A stretch of DNA of 64,000 nt. Source: Bacteroidota bacterium. Lineage in GTDB: Bacteria > Bacteroidota > Ignavibacteria > Palsa-1295. The notes below the pieces were generated by a model. It saw only the letters and a list, made by a program, of their open reading frames with translations, had not been told where the DNA came from and ran no database searches. The position numbers and the translations under genes were made by a program. Each line of letters starts with the position of its first letter. Within the stretch, counting starts at the first letter, position 1. This document shows, one piece after another, positions 7,878 through 15,922 of this stretch. Location of the stretch: contig JAFDZW010000006.1 in NCBI GenBank assembly GCA_018266755.1, forward strand, positions 186,001 through 250,000. Direction: 5' to 3'.

Positions 7878-8960
7878 ATGTGGTGTACGTTTCACTCTCT
7901 GATCACCGACACAAAGGGACAGGTTTTGCGAATTTCGCAACCATTCAGACTCTCCAACCGGACGGCGGCTATCGCTGCTGCTTCGGTCCTTGCTGTCGCA
8001 TCGACCGCATACGCCGCTGCGAAGCTGTGGCGATATGCCGTCGACCGCGATCCGCAGCATCGTGAGAATCGAATGAACGTCATCATCAAAGCGCCCTACG
8101 GCTCCGTCGGCGTCTATGGAAACGGAGACCCGAACCTTGCCGCCATCATCGAGACGAAGGCCGACGACGAGGACGATCCGCCGCCGATGCACTACCGATA
8201 CCTGACAAGTTCTGACTACTCGATCGGTACGTTGCGCATTACCCTCGGCTCCGACGACGGAATGCTCCAGCGAAAACAAGAGCTTGCGCAAGGTACCTGG
8301 GCCAGCAACGGACGATTTACCCTCACCGGCGCCGGGACGATCCAAACCGACGGCGGCACTCACTACGTCCGCGATGTCAACGATTTTTACTCTCCCGTCC
8401 CTTCCGCCAAGAGCAGCGATGACTATTCCCGAGTCTTTTTGAACCCCACGATCCCGATCAACCTTTGGGCCGAAACCGGCTTCGGCGAGTCGGTGATCGA
8501 CATCAGCGGTCTCGCAGTTGTCGGCATGGGCATTCAGAACCAAGCGTCGAAGTCGCGTATCGTTGCCCGCACCCAGAATCGCTCGGTGATGGAGTTCTGC
8601 AATGTCAATGCAGGGCTTGGCGAATGTACGATGGACGGCATCTGCAATTACAACGTCAAGACATTCAAGTTCACCGGCGGCATTGGCTACTACGAACTCA
8701 ACTTCACGGGTACCATGCAGCGCGATCTCGACGCGAATGTTGAAGTAGGCTGCGGCAAAGTCGTCATTAATATCCCGCCCGGCGCTGCCCGAGTCCAGGC
8801 ATTTTACGACGACAATCTCTTCAGCTCCTTTTCGTTCAGCGGCCTGAACAAGCGCCGTGACGGCTACTACACCAGCGTCGGCTTCGACCAGTCCCGCGCC
8901 CCGATCCTCACCCTCCGCCTCTCGACCGGCGTAGGAAAGATGGTCGTGAGCTACCGATAA
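7878..8960 (+). CDS. Secreted protein with LiaF/toast-rack-like C-terminus
   Basis: A 360-residue protein from the ATG at 7878. A TTG at 7926, with an AAGGGA-like site upstream, would give a better signal peptide (LRISQPFRLSNRTAAIAAASVLAVASTAYA) and a mature protein of about 315 residues. The C-terminal third is beta-rich (GIGYYELNFTGTMQRDLDANVEVGCGKVVINIPPGAARVQAFYDDNLFSSFSFSGL). This resembles the repetitive toast-rack fold of DUF2154/LiaF-like and DUF4097 proteins; the assignment is a weak structural inference. Four Cys residues cluster around 240-255. Periplasmic or surface location expected. It is divergent from the RNA-like region and followed directly by a poly-C tract. Confidence 0.75.
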   Translation: MWCTFHSLITDTKGQVLRISQPFRLSNRTAAIAAASVLAVASTAYAAAKLWRYAVDRDPQHRENRMNVIIKAPYGSVGVYGNGDPNLAAIIETKADDEDDPPPMHYRYLTSSDYSIGTLRITLGSDDGMLQRKQELAQGTWASNGRFTLTGAGTIQTDGGTHYVRDVNDFYSPVPSAKSSDDYSRVFLNPTIPINLWAETGFGESVIDISGLAVVGMGIQNQASKSRIVARTQNRSVMEFCNVNAGLGECTMDGICNYNVKTFKFTGGIGYYELNFTGTMQRDLDANVEVGCGKVVINIPPGAARVQAFYDDNLFSSFSFSGLNKRRDGYYTSVGFDQSRAPILTLRLSTGVGKMVVSYR

Positions 8961-8961
8961 A

Positions 8962-8991
8962 CCCCCCCCCGTACCCCCCCCCCCCCCCCCC
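8962..8991. repeat. Interrupted poly-C tract (9 C, GTA, 18 C)
   Basis: Starts one base after the stop codon of the preceding gene. The 18-C run (8974-8991) is the longest homopolymer noticed in the window. Its true length in the genome is uncertain because such runs are prone to assembly and slippage errors. Confidence 0.9.
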
Positions 8992-8995
8992 GCTC

Positions 8996-9024
8996 GTCAT
9001 TCTGAGCGAAGCGAAGAATCCCTC
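8996..9024. repeat. Dispersed palindromic repeat, partial copy 1
   Basis: GTCATTCTGAGCGAAGCGAAGAATCCCTC matches one arm of the inverted repeats at 41552-41634 and 55259-55341. The second arm is missing here, and the poly-C tract ends just before it. Confidence 0.85.
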
Positions 9025-9196
9025 AAGGTTTGAACGAATGCATACTTCACACCATACATTTTAGATTCGTCCGCATCCCAGCAATCCAAATTCACGATGC
9101 ACCCTACGAACGCCGTCCAGTGAGAATACTTCGCTGAGAAAGCGATAGTATGTTTCAACAACTGCAAAGCCGGATATCCGAACAGCTCTCAAACCG

Positions 9197-9256
9197 GCGT
9201 AAGCAACGTAGAAAAGACGCCCCGCCTTTTCAAGGCGGGGTTGGGGTGGTTGATTC
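9197..9256 (+). repeat. DUF559-associated hairpin repeat, left copy
   Basis: A 60-bp unit starting GCGTAAGC and ending TTGGGGTGGTTGATTC, with a perfect 9-bp hairpin (9220-9228 / 9232-9240, loop TTC). The same unit recurs inverted at 9653-9711 and direct at 9796-9855. Confidence 0.88.
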
Positions 9257-9268
9257 GTATCTTCGCAC

Positions 9269-9679
9269 ATGCTCCGCAAGTTCTACAACACGACTGAGCA
9301 CAAGGAACGCCGGCGCGAACTACCCTCCAATCCTACTCGTGCCGAACGTGAGATGTGGCACGGATTACGCAACCACCGCTCCGGCTACAAATTCCGCCGT
9401 CAGCACGGACTCGTGCCGTAGATCGTCGATTTCAATTGTCCCGATTTTCACCTCGCTGTCGAGATCGACGGCACAACAGATGAATCACCCGAACAACAAG
9501 AATATGATCTCCGCCGAACTGCCTACCTCAATGCAAACAATATCGATGTGATACGCTTCACCGACGGCGAAGTACACTTTAGCGTAGACAGGTGTGTGAC
9601 GAATATCATCAAGCGAATCGAGGAGATCAAACGAGGGGGAGGCGGCAAGCTCGAATCAACCACCCCAGCCCCTCCTTGA
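9269..9679 (+). pseudogene. DUF559 (VSR-like) endonuclease family gene with nonsense mutation
   Basis: Conceptual translation from the ATG at 9269 gives a 136-codon DUF559 protein: the N-terminal NPTRAEREMWHGLRNHRSGYKFRRQ is typical of the family, then VDFNCPDFHLAVEIDG, EYDLRRTAYLN and DVIRFTDGEV. An in-frame TAG at 9419-9421 sits where the family normally has Tyr (GxYIVDF), so a single TAC/TAT to TAG change breaks it. The His usually found after the VEIDG strand also appears lost (DGTTDESPEQQEYD), which suggests decay or an unusual variant. Family members have a restriction-endonuclease-like fold; the biological role is poorly defined. The ORF fills the space between two inverted hairpin repeats, and its last codons and TGA lie inside the right repeat. 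Suppression of TAG or a sequencing error are alternatives. Confidence 0.85.
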
Positions 9680-9711
9680 AAAGGAGGGGTTATCATTATC
9701 TCTGCTTACGC
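9653..9711 (-). repeat. DUF559-associated hairpin repeat, right inverted copy
   Basis: Read on the minus strand this is the same unit as at 9197, with hairpin 9669-9677 / 9681-9689. The stem differs from the left copy by a paired G-C to T-A change, so base pairing is kept. It contains the stop codon of the DUF559 reading frame. Confidence 0.88.
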
Positions 9712-9795
9712 TATCAATGAAGATTACTCTAAACAATGGATTGATTACTTGCTTCAACAGCTACGAAACTAACGATCCTCATACCCCTCAATCCT

Positions 9796-9855
9796 GCGTA
9801 AGCGAAGTAGATAAGACGCCCCGCCTTTTCAAGGCGGGGTTGGGGTGGTTGATTC
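9796..9855 (+). repeat. DUF559-associated hairpin repeat, third copy
   Basis: Direct repeat of the left copy with an identical hairpin (9819-9827 / 9831-9839). The 51 bp before each of the two direct copies also line up without gaps (both begin TTCAACA), so the duplicated unit is longer than the hairpin core. No gene follows this copy. Confidence 0.86.
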
Positions 9856-10096
9856 CAATCGATCACCAACCTCAAATGAGGCTACCCAACATAAACGCTG
9901 ATTTATTAGAACTCTTCACTATCTGCATAGAGAGGATATGAATAATTCACCCCATCGCACAACCGAACCGGGGAAGTTGACCGAATCGGCCCCTTGGCAA
10001 GCAGGACGGGGTTGCAACTGTAGGCAGGGCACTCAGTTCTCCAAATCCACGTTATACGCGGTCTCTCGTTATACGTTGGTATTTCGGGGGTTGGCA
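9856..10096. other. Intergenic stretch before tRNA-Lys, no gene seen
   Basis: Together with the repeats this makes ~417 bp without a gene between 9680 and 10096. I see no coding frame with the codon style of neighbouring genes, and only weak candidate promoter elements for the tRNA. Confidence 0.6.
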
Positions 10097-10168
10097 GAGC
10101 CCGTAGCTCAGTGGTAGAGCATCTGACTTTTAATCAGAGGGTCGTCGGTTCGAAACCGCCCGGGCTCA
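10097..10168 (+). tRNA. tRNA-Lys (anticodon TTT)
   Basis: Cloverleaf: acceptor GAGCCCG/CGGGCTC, D-arm GCTC...GAGC with AGTGGTA loop, anticodon stem TCTGA/TCAGA around CTTTTAA, variable GGGTC, and T-arm GTCGG-TTCGAAA-CCGCC. The second T-stem pair is a mismatch (T opposite C). The discriminator A is encoded; CCA is not. Sequence next to the tRNA shows no integrase or att duplication. Confidence 0.95.
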
Positions 10169-10224
10169 CAATGATGTTTTTGCGTTCTGGTTATTACGAA
10201 GCATTCATTTCAATCACAACAACT

Positions 10225-10866
10225 ATGAAGAAGCACTTTTCTTTCTTTTCGTTGCTATTCGTGTTTGCCCTCGGCATCACGTTGGCAAGTTGCGGTGCGA
10301 AGCGCGACGAAGCGCTCGTGACGGAGTTCAATGCGAAGAAGGCGGAAGCCGATAAGGTCATCGGTGACGATACCAAGCAGGCTCAGCAGATGATGGACGA
10401 TCACAAGGCCTGGCTTGCCAAGCTCGACGAGGCTGCCAAGGCCCCGAAGGCCGACACCGCGAAGATCGCTGCATTCAAGGCAGAGATCAAGAAAATGGAC
10501 GACATGATGCCGGCCATGAACGCGATGCATGACAGCCTCAAGGCATACGCCAACGCCAAGACCGAGACGAACGACGAACTCAAGGCTGCAATCGCCGGCT
10601 TGAACGCACAGCTTTCGGCATGCACCAGCAGCGCTTCGAAGGCAATGGACGATCACAAGAAGCTCGGCGCCGACATCACGGCGTTCATCGCCGGTCCGGC
10701 TCCGGACGCTGCGAAGCAAGAGCCCGCAAAGAAAGAAGCTCCGAAGGCCGCTCCGGCCAAAACGGCTCCGGCTGCAGGCAAGGTCGATCAGACCAAGCAC
10801 GAGACCGCAAAGACCACCCCGGGTGGCGTAGTCGGCAAGAAGACGACCGGTATCAAGAAGCAATAA
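10225..10866 (+). CDS. Helical lipoprotein with Lys/Ala/Pro-rich tail
   Basis: A 213-residue protein starting at the ATG at 10225 (the frame runs further upstream only because it passes through the tRNA). The lipoprotein signal is clear: MKKHFSFFSLLFVFALG, then the lipobox LASC with the lipid-modified Cys near residue 23. Residues ~30-150 are charged and almost wholly helical, with regular Ala/Lys/Asp heptad-like spacing, suggesting a coiled coil. The last ~60 residues are a low-complexity Lys-Ala-Pro tail (AKKEAPKAAPAKTAPAAGK) such as is seen in proteins that span or contact the cell wall. No enzymatic motif. Single gene with its own terminator. Confidence 0.85.
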   Translation: MKKHFSFFSLLFVFALGITLASCGAKRDEALVTEFNAKKAEADKVIGDDTKQAQQMMDDHKAWLAKLDEAAKAPKADTAKIAAFKAEIKKMDDMMPAMNAMHDSLKAYANAKTETNDELKAAIAGLNAQLSACTSSASKAMDDHKKLGADITAFIAGPAPDAAKQEPAKKEAPKAAPAKTAPAAGKVDQTKHETAKTTPGGVVGKKTTGIKKQ

Positions 10867-10888
10867 GTGCTTCACTGAAGCGTCTACT

Positions 10889-10918
10889 AAAAAGGCGGGG
10901 TGTTACCCCGCCTTTTTT
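10889..10918 (+). terminator. Rho-independent terminator of the lipoprotein gene
   Basis: 13-bp stem (10889-10901 / 10905-10917) with a GTT loop, ending in a run of seven T. It starts 22 bp after the lipoprotein stop codon. Confidence 0.93.
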
Positions 10919-10939
10919 TGTACGACAACATCAATATTT

Positions 10940-11015
10940 CGTAGGGGCGAGGCATGCCTCGCCCGCAACTCTCGCACACACCCCGTCCACGGGCGACGCA
11001 TGCGTCGCCCCTACG
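10940..11015. repeat. Double-palindrome REP-like element
   Basis: Two perfect 20-bp palindromes, 10945-10964 (centre GGCATGCC) and 10991-11010 (centre CGCATGCG), are flanked by mirror ends CGTAG...CTACG and separated by 26 bp. The element ends 4 bp before the murA stop codon, between convergent genes. Confidence 0.85.
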
Positions 11016-11019
11016 AACC

Positions 11020-12333
11020 TCAGGCCTGGATCCGTTCGATGCTCACGCCGAGCGCCTGCAGTTTGCCTTGAATATTCTCATACCCACGTTCGACGTGGTG
11101 AATGCCGGTGATCGTGCTCGTGCCGTTTGCGATCGCTGCGGCGATGAGATAGACAAACCCTGCGCGAAGATCTGGGATGACGATATCCGCGCCTTTGAGC
11201 TTCGACGGACCGAAGATCACCGCTGAGTGCGGATACGCAAGCGTCGTGAAGCGGCACTCTCCCCCGCCGAGACAGGAATTATAGAGCTCGATATGCGCGC
11301 CCATCTTGCGAAGCTCTTGCACATAGCCGAAGCGGTTCTCGTACACCGTCTCGTGAATGACCGAAAGTCCTTCGGCTTGCGTCATCATCAGCACCCACGG
11401 CTGCTGCCAGTCGGTCATGAAGCCGGGATGAACGTCGGTCTCAATGGCGATGGCTTTGAGCTTGCCGGTATAATAGAAGCGAATGCCGTCGTTCGTAATA
11501 TCAAAATCTCCACCAGCGCGGCGAAGTTGGTTCAAGAACGTGAGCATCGCCGACTGGTCGGCATCTTCGATGAACACATCCCCTTTCGAGGCCACGGCCG
11601 CGCACGCGAACGATGCCGCTTCGATGCGGTCGGGCATGATGCGATGCTCGGCGCCGTGCAAGCGATCGACACCTTCGATGATGATGCGGCGGTTCGTGCC
11701 CATCGAAATGATCGCGCCCATCTTCTGCAAGAACTTGATGAGTTCGACGATCTCGGGCTCGACGGCCGCATTGTCGATGATCGTCGTGCCCTTGGCGAGC
11801 GTCGCGGCGATGATGATGTTCTCCGTCGCGCCGACGCTCGGGAATTTTAACTCGATATGTTCGCCGCGCAGCGAATCGGCGTGGCAGTGGTAGTACGAAT
11901 CCTTATGCTCGATATGCGCGCCCATCTTGCGGAGCGCGTTGATATGGAAATCAACTGGCCGCGCGCCGATCTTGTCGCCACCCGGGATCGGGACACTCGC
12001 CTTGCCGCTGCGATGCAGCAACGGTCCGATCAGGAGGATCGGGATGCGGTTCAGCAGTGCGAATCGGTCGGGAATGACGGACGTCTCGAAGGTGGGAGTA
12101 TGCGGCGTGATCGTGCCGTGCGCGTCGGTGCTCGTGGCGATCTTCGTGCCGAGCGAGCGGACAATATCGGAGGTGATCTCCGTTTCGCCGAGCGTCAGCG
12201 GTGCGTTCGTCAGGACGCTCGCAGAATCGGCAAGCGTCGACGCGACGATGAGTTTGGAGATCAGATTCTTCGTGCCGCTCACACGAACAGAGCCGTGCAA
12301 GGGTTTTCCACCTTCAATGCGAAAAGCGTCCAT
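11020..12333 (-). CDS. murA: UDP-N-acetylglucosamine 1-carboxyvinyltransferase, Cys-to-Asp variant
   Basis: A 437-residue enolpyruvyl transferase for the first committed step of peptidoglycan synthesis (UDP-GlcNAc plus phosphoenolpyruvate). Lys22-Asn23 (GTKN) contact the substrates, GARPVDFHI closes the active-site loop, and FMTDWQQP carries the conserved catalytic Asp. In the loop, the usual PGGC-x-IG is PGGD-x-IG: Asp120 stands at the position of E. coli Cys115, the residue alkylated by fosfomycin. Enzymes with Asp there (e.g. in mycobacteria and chlamydiae) are known to be active and fosfomycin-insensitive, so intrinsic resistance of this enzyme is expected. The family is related to aroA but the substrate motifs fit MurA. 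Likely followed by no other gene on its strand. Confidence 0.94.
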   Translation of the reverse strand: MDAFRIEGGKPLHGSVRVSGTKNLISKLIVASTLADSASVLTNAPLTLGETEITSDIVRSLGTKIATSTDAHGTITPHTPTFETSVIPDRFALLNRIPILLIGPLLHRSGKASVPIPGGDKIGARPVDFHINALRKMGAHIEHKDSYYHCHADSLRGEHIELKFPSVGATENIIIAATLAKGTTIIDNAAVEPEIVELIKFLQKMGAIISMGTNRRIIIEGVDRLHGAEHRIMPDRIEAASFACAAVASKGDVFIEDADQSAMLTFLNQLRRAGGDFDITNDGIRFYYTGKLKAIAIETDVHPGFMTDWQQPWVLMMTQAEGLSVIHETVYENRFGYVQELRKMGAHIELYNSCLGGGECRFTTLAYPHSAVIFGPSKLKGADIVIPDLRAGFVYLIAAAIANGTSTITGIHHVERGYENIQGKLQALGVSIERIQA

Positions 12334-12386
12334 GGATCAGAGTGAAGTGATCGCTACAAAAATACCACGAGACGCCCGACGGCAGT

Positions 12387-13430
12387 CTAATAGTTCTTGA
12401 TGATGATCGGTTCGGCACCGGCCTTCTTCGTCATATCGTAGATGCGAAGCTTTACCCCGTCGGCTCCGTGCTGTACTTGCAGCATCATCGTTTCTTTCGC
12501 ATTGGTCGTGACGTCGATGCCATTCGGAAGCATCGTGATATTCTGTCCCTGATAATCGTTGACCGCAAGCACATCCCCTTTCCGTTCGTAGAAACAACGG
12601 CCGTTGATCGACGCGCCGATCATGGTCACCGCGCCCGTATCGAGTGTCTTGGTTGTCGGACTTACCGATTCCGGCGTCGTCATGTCCATGACTTTCAGTT
12701 CGTTCGTCGTTCCGTCACTTTCGAGTACAAGCAGTTGCTTGTTATCGGGCGTCCACATCGCGGCAGCGATCGAATGGGCTTGCGGTGCGGAATACAGCGG
12801 GAATCGCTCGGTCGTCTCGACATCCGAAATGAATAATTTAGAACCGGCGGCATCGCTCATGAGTACATGCTTCTGGTCGCGCGACCATGCGTGCAACGAG
12901 TAGTTCTTGTCGTTGGCGAATACCAGTTCGGAGATATTCTGTGCGACATCGTACCGGTAGAAATCCATCTTCGCAGGATTCGTCTTGTTCGACGAATAGT
13001 AGATATAGCGTCCGTTATACTGCGCGCCGACGATCGTGTTCGCGATACCGTCTCCCGTCGGCGTGAGATCCTCCGGCACGGTTACGCCGTTATTGTCGAT
13101 CTTATACAGATGATAGTCTGTCGGGTGTGCCGCCGATGCGCGCATATAGATCAAGAACGGTTTGCCGGGGACGCCCACGAACCGCACGACCGGAGCATCG
13201 GAGAATTTCGTCACCTGCGTCACCGCGAGCGTTTTGACGTCGATGGCGAAGATATTCTTCACCCCGCCGTCGTCCTTCCCAAGGTAAAAAATGCGCTTGT
13301 CATCGTTGGCATAGCACACGTTGATACTATTATCCTTATCAAGCGGCGGCATGACGTGCCAAAATTGACCGTACGAAATGGCGGACGAAATGCAGAGCAG
13401 TGCTGCGGCGAGGGTGAGACGGATCTTCAT
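12387..13430 (-). CDS. Secreted TolB-like beta-propeller protein
   Basis: A 347-residue protein with a signal peptide (MKIRLTLAAALLCISSAISYG, cleavage before QFW). The rest is a series of roughly 40-residue beta units with the style of TolB/DPP-IV N-terminal propellers: NDDKRIFYLGKDD, NGRYIYYSSN, SRDQKHVLMSD and TPDNKQLLVLES. No catalytic Ser-hydrolase domain follows, so it is a propeller only. Such proteins bind partners or carbohydrates in the periplasm; the ligand is unknown. It lies 53 bp upstream of murA on the same strand and may share its transcript. Divergent from the T9SS cargo gene at 13725 across a 294-bp spacer in which I found no gene. Confidence 0.8.
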   Translation of the reverse strand: MKIRLTLAAALLCISSAISYGQFWHVMPPLDKDNSINVCYANDDKRIFYLGKDDGGVKNIFAIDVKTLAVTQVTKFSDAPVVRFVGVPGKPFLIYMRASAAHPTDYHLYKIDNNGVTVPEDLTPTGDGIANTIVGAQYNGRYIYYSSNKTNPAKMDFYRYDVAQNISELVFANDKNYSLHAWSRDQKHVLMSDAAGSKLFISDVETTERFPLYSAPQAHSIAAAMWTPDNKQLLVLESDGTTNELKVMDMTTPESVSPTTKTLDTGAVTMIGASINGRCFYERKGDVLAVNDYQGQNITMLPNGIDVTTNAKETMMLQVQHGADGVKLRIYDMTKKAGAEPIIIKNY

Positions 13431-13724
13431 AGTTGTATCCTCAAGAATAACAAACGCTTCCCGCTTGACTTAACGAAAGGGATAGGTCAGTCATTCCTGA
13501 ATTAGGCGCAGGATGGAGTAAACCGGCTGCCTGTGCCGGAGTTGATTTACGGACCTCGATCTGTGCGGAGAACGAATCCCTGAGAGGAGAATCTGAGCTT
13601 CTGGAACGTACTTGAGCATTAGATGGTGAGCTTTGGAGATTTGCCCGCTGGAATCTTTTGTGTCGTTGTCACTATTCTGAGTGCAGTAATGTCCAAGCGT
13701 CCAATCACTCACGAGGTCGTACAG

Positions 13725-15848
13725 ATGAAACACCGGATCCGGTTCGCACTTCTCGTCCTTCTCGTGCAGGTACTGCCGCACGCAGATGCCGTCGCGCAGT
13801 GGAAACAGCTCAACGGACCCGGCGGAGGAAGTATTGCCGCGTTTGGAAGGATCGGACGCCGGGTACTGGCCGCAACGAACTCAAGGGTCTTCGCATCGAC
13901 CGACGGCGGTCATCACTGGTCGCCTAGTGATTCCGGGGTCGTGGGCAACTGGATAGGATGCTTTACGGTAGCCGGTTCGAGCATATTTGGAGGCGCAGAC
14001 TCCGGCGTGTATGAATCTCTCGATAGCGGTGCAAGTTGGTCGATGATCTCTTCTGACCCGAGACTTCTGAACGTGAATGCCATCGTACTCCTCGGCAGCG
14101 AGCTGTTTGTCAGTTGTGCCCAGAACGGAGTGTTTCGCTCGCTCGATCATGGCCTCACGTGGAGTAGCGTTAGCCAAGGCTTGCGATACCGAGACGGCAT
14201 GACTTGCCTGGCTGTGTCCGACACAACGCTCTTCGCTGGTAGCGATAGCGCCATCTTCCGCTCGAGCGATCACGGGAATTCCTGGACCACAACCACGCCA
14301 TCGTCGTTCAACAACATTACGGCTCTCGCTGTCAGCCAGTCTGACATATTTGCGATCCGTGGTGATGGGCTCTTGCACTCGACCAACAACGGCAATACGT
14401 GGGATTCGACAGTAGCCCCGCCTGACACGATCGGATTTTCTCAGTTGAAGGGATTTCGGGCTCTTGTCGCAGACGACACGAGCCTTCTGGTTGCCAGCAA
14501 GGGAGGAGGATTGTACAAGCTTTCCCGAAGCGAGCAATGGGGTGTAAGCTACCTCGGTCTTTTCATGCAGTATACCGATGTAGTAACGCCAACTGACAGC
14601 GGTTTGTTGATCGGCAGAGACTATCGTGGCGTCTATCGGAGCGGCAGAACCGTTCGCGAATGGCCCCAATCAAATGACGGACTCACAAGCGGTTTTGAAC
14701 GGTGTGTCGCCGTCGGGGATTTCGGCATCCTAACGGCCGGCGCTGGTTGGAGCCATTTCGCTCGCTCCACCGACGACGGGCTACACTGGGTGCCAAGTGA
14801 CTCAGGTTTGCCCCCCGACGGAATTCCGGAGATCGGGGTCGGAATCATCGGCTCTATCATTCCACAGGGCCAGAGCATATACGCTTGCACCGACGACGGA
14901 CTGTATCGGTCAAGAGATTCCGGTGTGAGTTGGTCGAGCCTTACCTCCGAACTAATCTACCATAGTGCATACGGGTTTGCACAGGTTGACACGACGCTAT
15001 TCTTTTGCACTTATGATGGACTCTATCGCTCGACCGATGACGGATTGACATGGCAACTTACCGGGTTGAGCAACAAATCCATCGGGACCTTCACCCCGAT
15101 CGGGCCCTACCTGTTTGCCGGCGGCACCGAAACGGGATTGTATCGGTCGTCCGATGCCGGAGCGACATGGAAGACCGTGAACACCGGTCTGACTAATCTT
15201 GAGATCATGTGCATGACTTCCGTCGGGCCACATCTCTTTCTCGGGACGTATGACGGACTCTTTCGTTCGGACGACAACGGAGATCATTGGGCAAACATCA
15301 GCGCGAATTACGGGTTCGATACGACGATCGAGACAATGGCGGTCATCGGATCCACAGTATTCGTTGGCACGGTCGCTCGAGGAGTGTACGTCTCGACAGA
15401 CTTCGGATCGAGTTGGAAGAGCATGAACGAAGGGATGGGAATGACCTCCCACGGTAAAGAACGGAGCATCTTCAACCTGGCCGTCCGGGGGAAAGAACTA
15501 TATGCAGCGACGTGGGGAGCCGGAATATGGAAAAGGGATGCCACTGACCGCTCGGTGCCGATAACCTCAAATAGCGGCGAAGCAGCTACTATTGCACTTC
15601 GGGCACTGCCACAGCCTTCCGTTGGCAGAACGTCGTTCACTCTGACGAGTACACGCCGGCAGCATGTCGAGGTTGTGATAACGAACATTCTCGGCTCCGA
15701 GGTCTCCACCCTCTACTCAGGCGATCTCGACGCAGGTGACCACACGTTCAACTGGGATGCCGCCGCACTGTCATCGGGTAGCTATCTCTGCGTGGCCCGT
15801 ACAGCTTCCGGCGAGACGAAGACACTCTCGATCCCATTCGTGCACTAA
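13725..15848 (+). CDS. T9SS-exported BNR/YCF48-like propeller protein
   Basis: I start at the ATG at 13725 (707 residues), which opens a clean signal peptide (MKHRIRFALLVLLVQVLPHADAVAQ). The frame runs 102 bp further upstream without signal character. The body holds more than ten repeats of the sialidase/BNR type (S-x-D-x-G-x-x-W, e.g. STDDGLHWVPSDSG, SRDSGVSWSSL, SSDAGATWKTV), spaced about 45-50 residues, as in YCF48/sortilin-like propellers. The last ~75 residues, from LPQPSVGRTSFTL through NILGSEVSTLYSG to GSYLCVARTASGE, form a type A T9SS sorting domain. So the protein is probably carried across the outer membrane and attached to or released from the surface. No sialidase active-site set is recognisable. 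Confidence 0.88.
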   Translation: MKHRIRFALLVLLVQVLPHADAVAQWKQLNGPGGGSIAAFGRIGRRVLAATNSRVFASTDGGHHWSPSDSGVVGNWIGCFTVAGSSIFGGADSGVYESLDSGASWSMISSDPRLLNVNAIVLLGSELFVSCAQNGVFRSLDHGLTWSSVSQGLRYRDGMTCLAVSDTTLFAGSDSAIFRSSDHGNSWTTTTPSSFNNITALAVSQSDIFAIRGDGLLHSTNNGNTWDSTVAPPDTIGFSQLKGFRALVADDTSLLVASKGGGLYKLSRSEQWGVSYLGLFMQYTDVVTPTDSGLLIGRDYRGVYRSGRTVREWPQSNDGLTSGFERCVAVGDFGILTAGAGWSHFARSTDDGLHWVPSDSGLPPDGIPEIGVGIIGSIIPQGQSIYACTDDGLYRSRDSGVSWSSLTSELIYHSAYGFAQVDTTLFFCTYDGLYRSTDDGLTWQLTGLSNKSIGTFTPIGPYLFAGGTETGLYRSSDAGATWKTVNTGLTNLEIMCMTSVGPHLFLGTYDGLFRSDDNGDHWANISANYGFDTTIETMAVIGSTVFVGTVARGVYVSTDFGSSWKSMNEGMGMTSHGKERSIFNLAVRGKELYAATWGAGIWKRDATDRSVPITSNSGEAATIALRALPQPSVGRTSFTLTSTRRQHVEVVITNILGSEVSTLYSGDLDAGDHTFNWDAAALSSGSYLCVARTASGETKTLSIPFVH

Positions 15849-15922
15849 GACTCCGGGCCGCGCTTTGTGTTGCCTGCCAGAGCCCCGAACCCCTCCGGCT
15901 CCGAGAGGGTTTATATACCGCT

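Noticed and set aside
9061-9279. Minus-strand ORF over the left hairpin repeat (NQPPQPRLEKAGRLF...)
   Set aside because: The peptide is just the translation of the repeat unit, and a similar frame recurs in the third copy; not a gene.
9197-9855. CRISPR array
   Set aside because: Three 60-bp copies in mixed orientation with unequal spacing and a gene between them; no short regular spacers.
10097-10168. tRNA-Lys as an integration site for a genomic island
   Set aside because: No integrase nearby and no duplicated tRNA 3' end found downstream.
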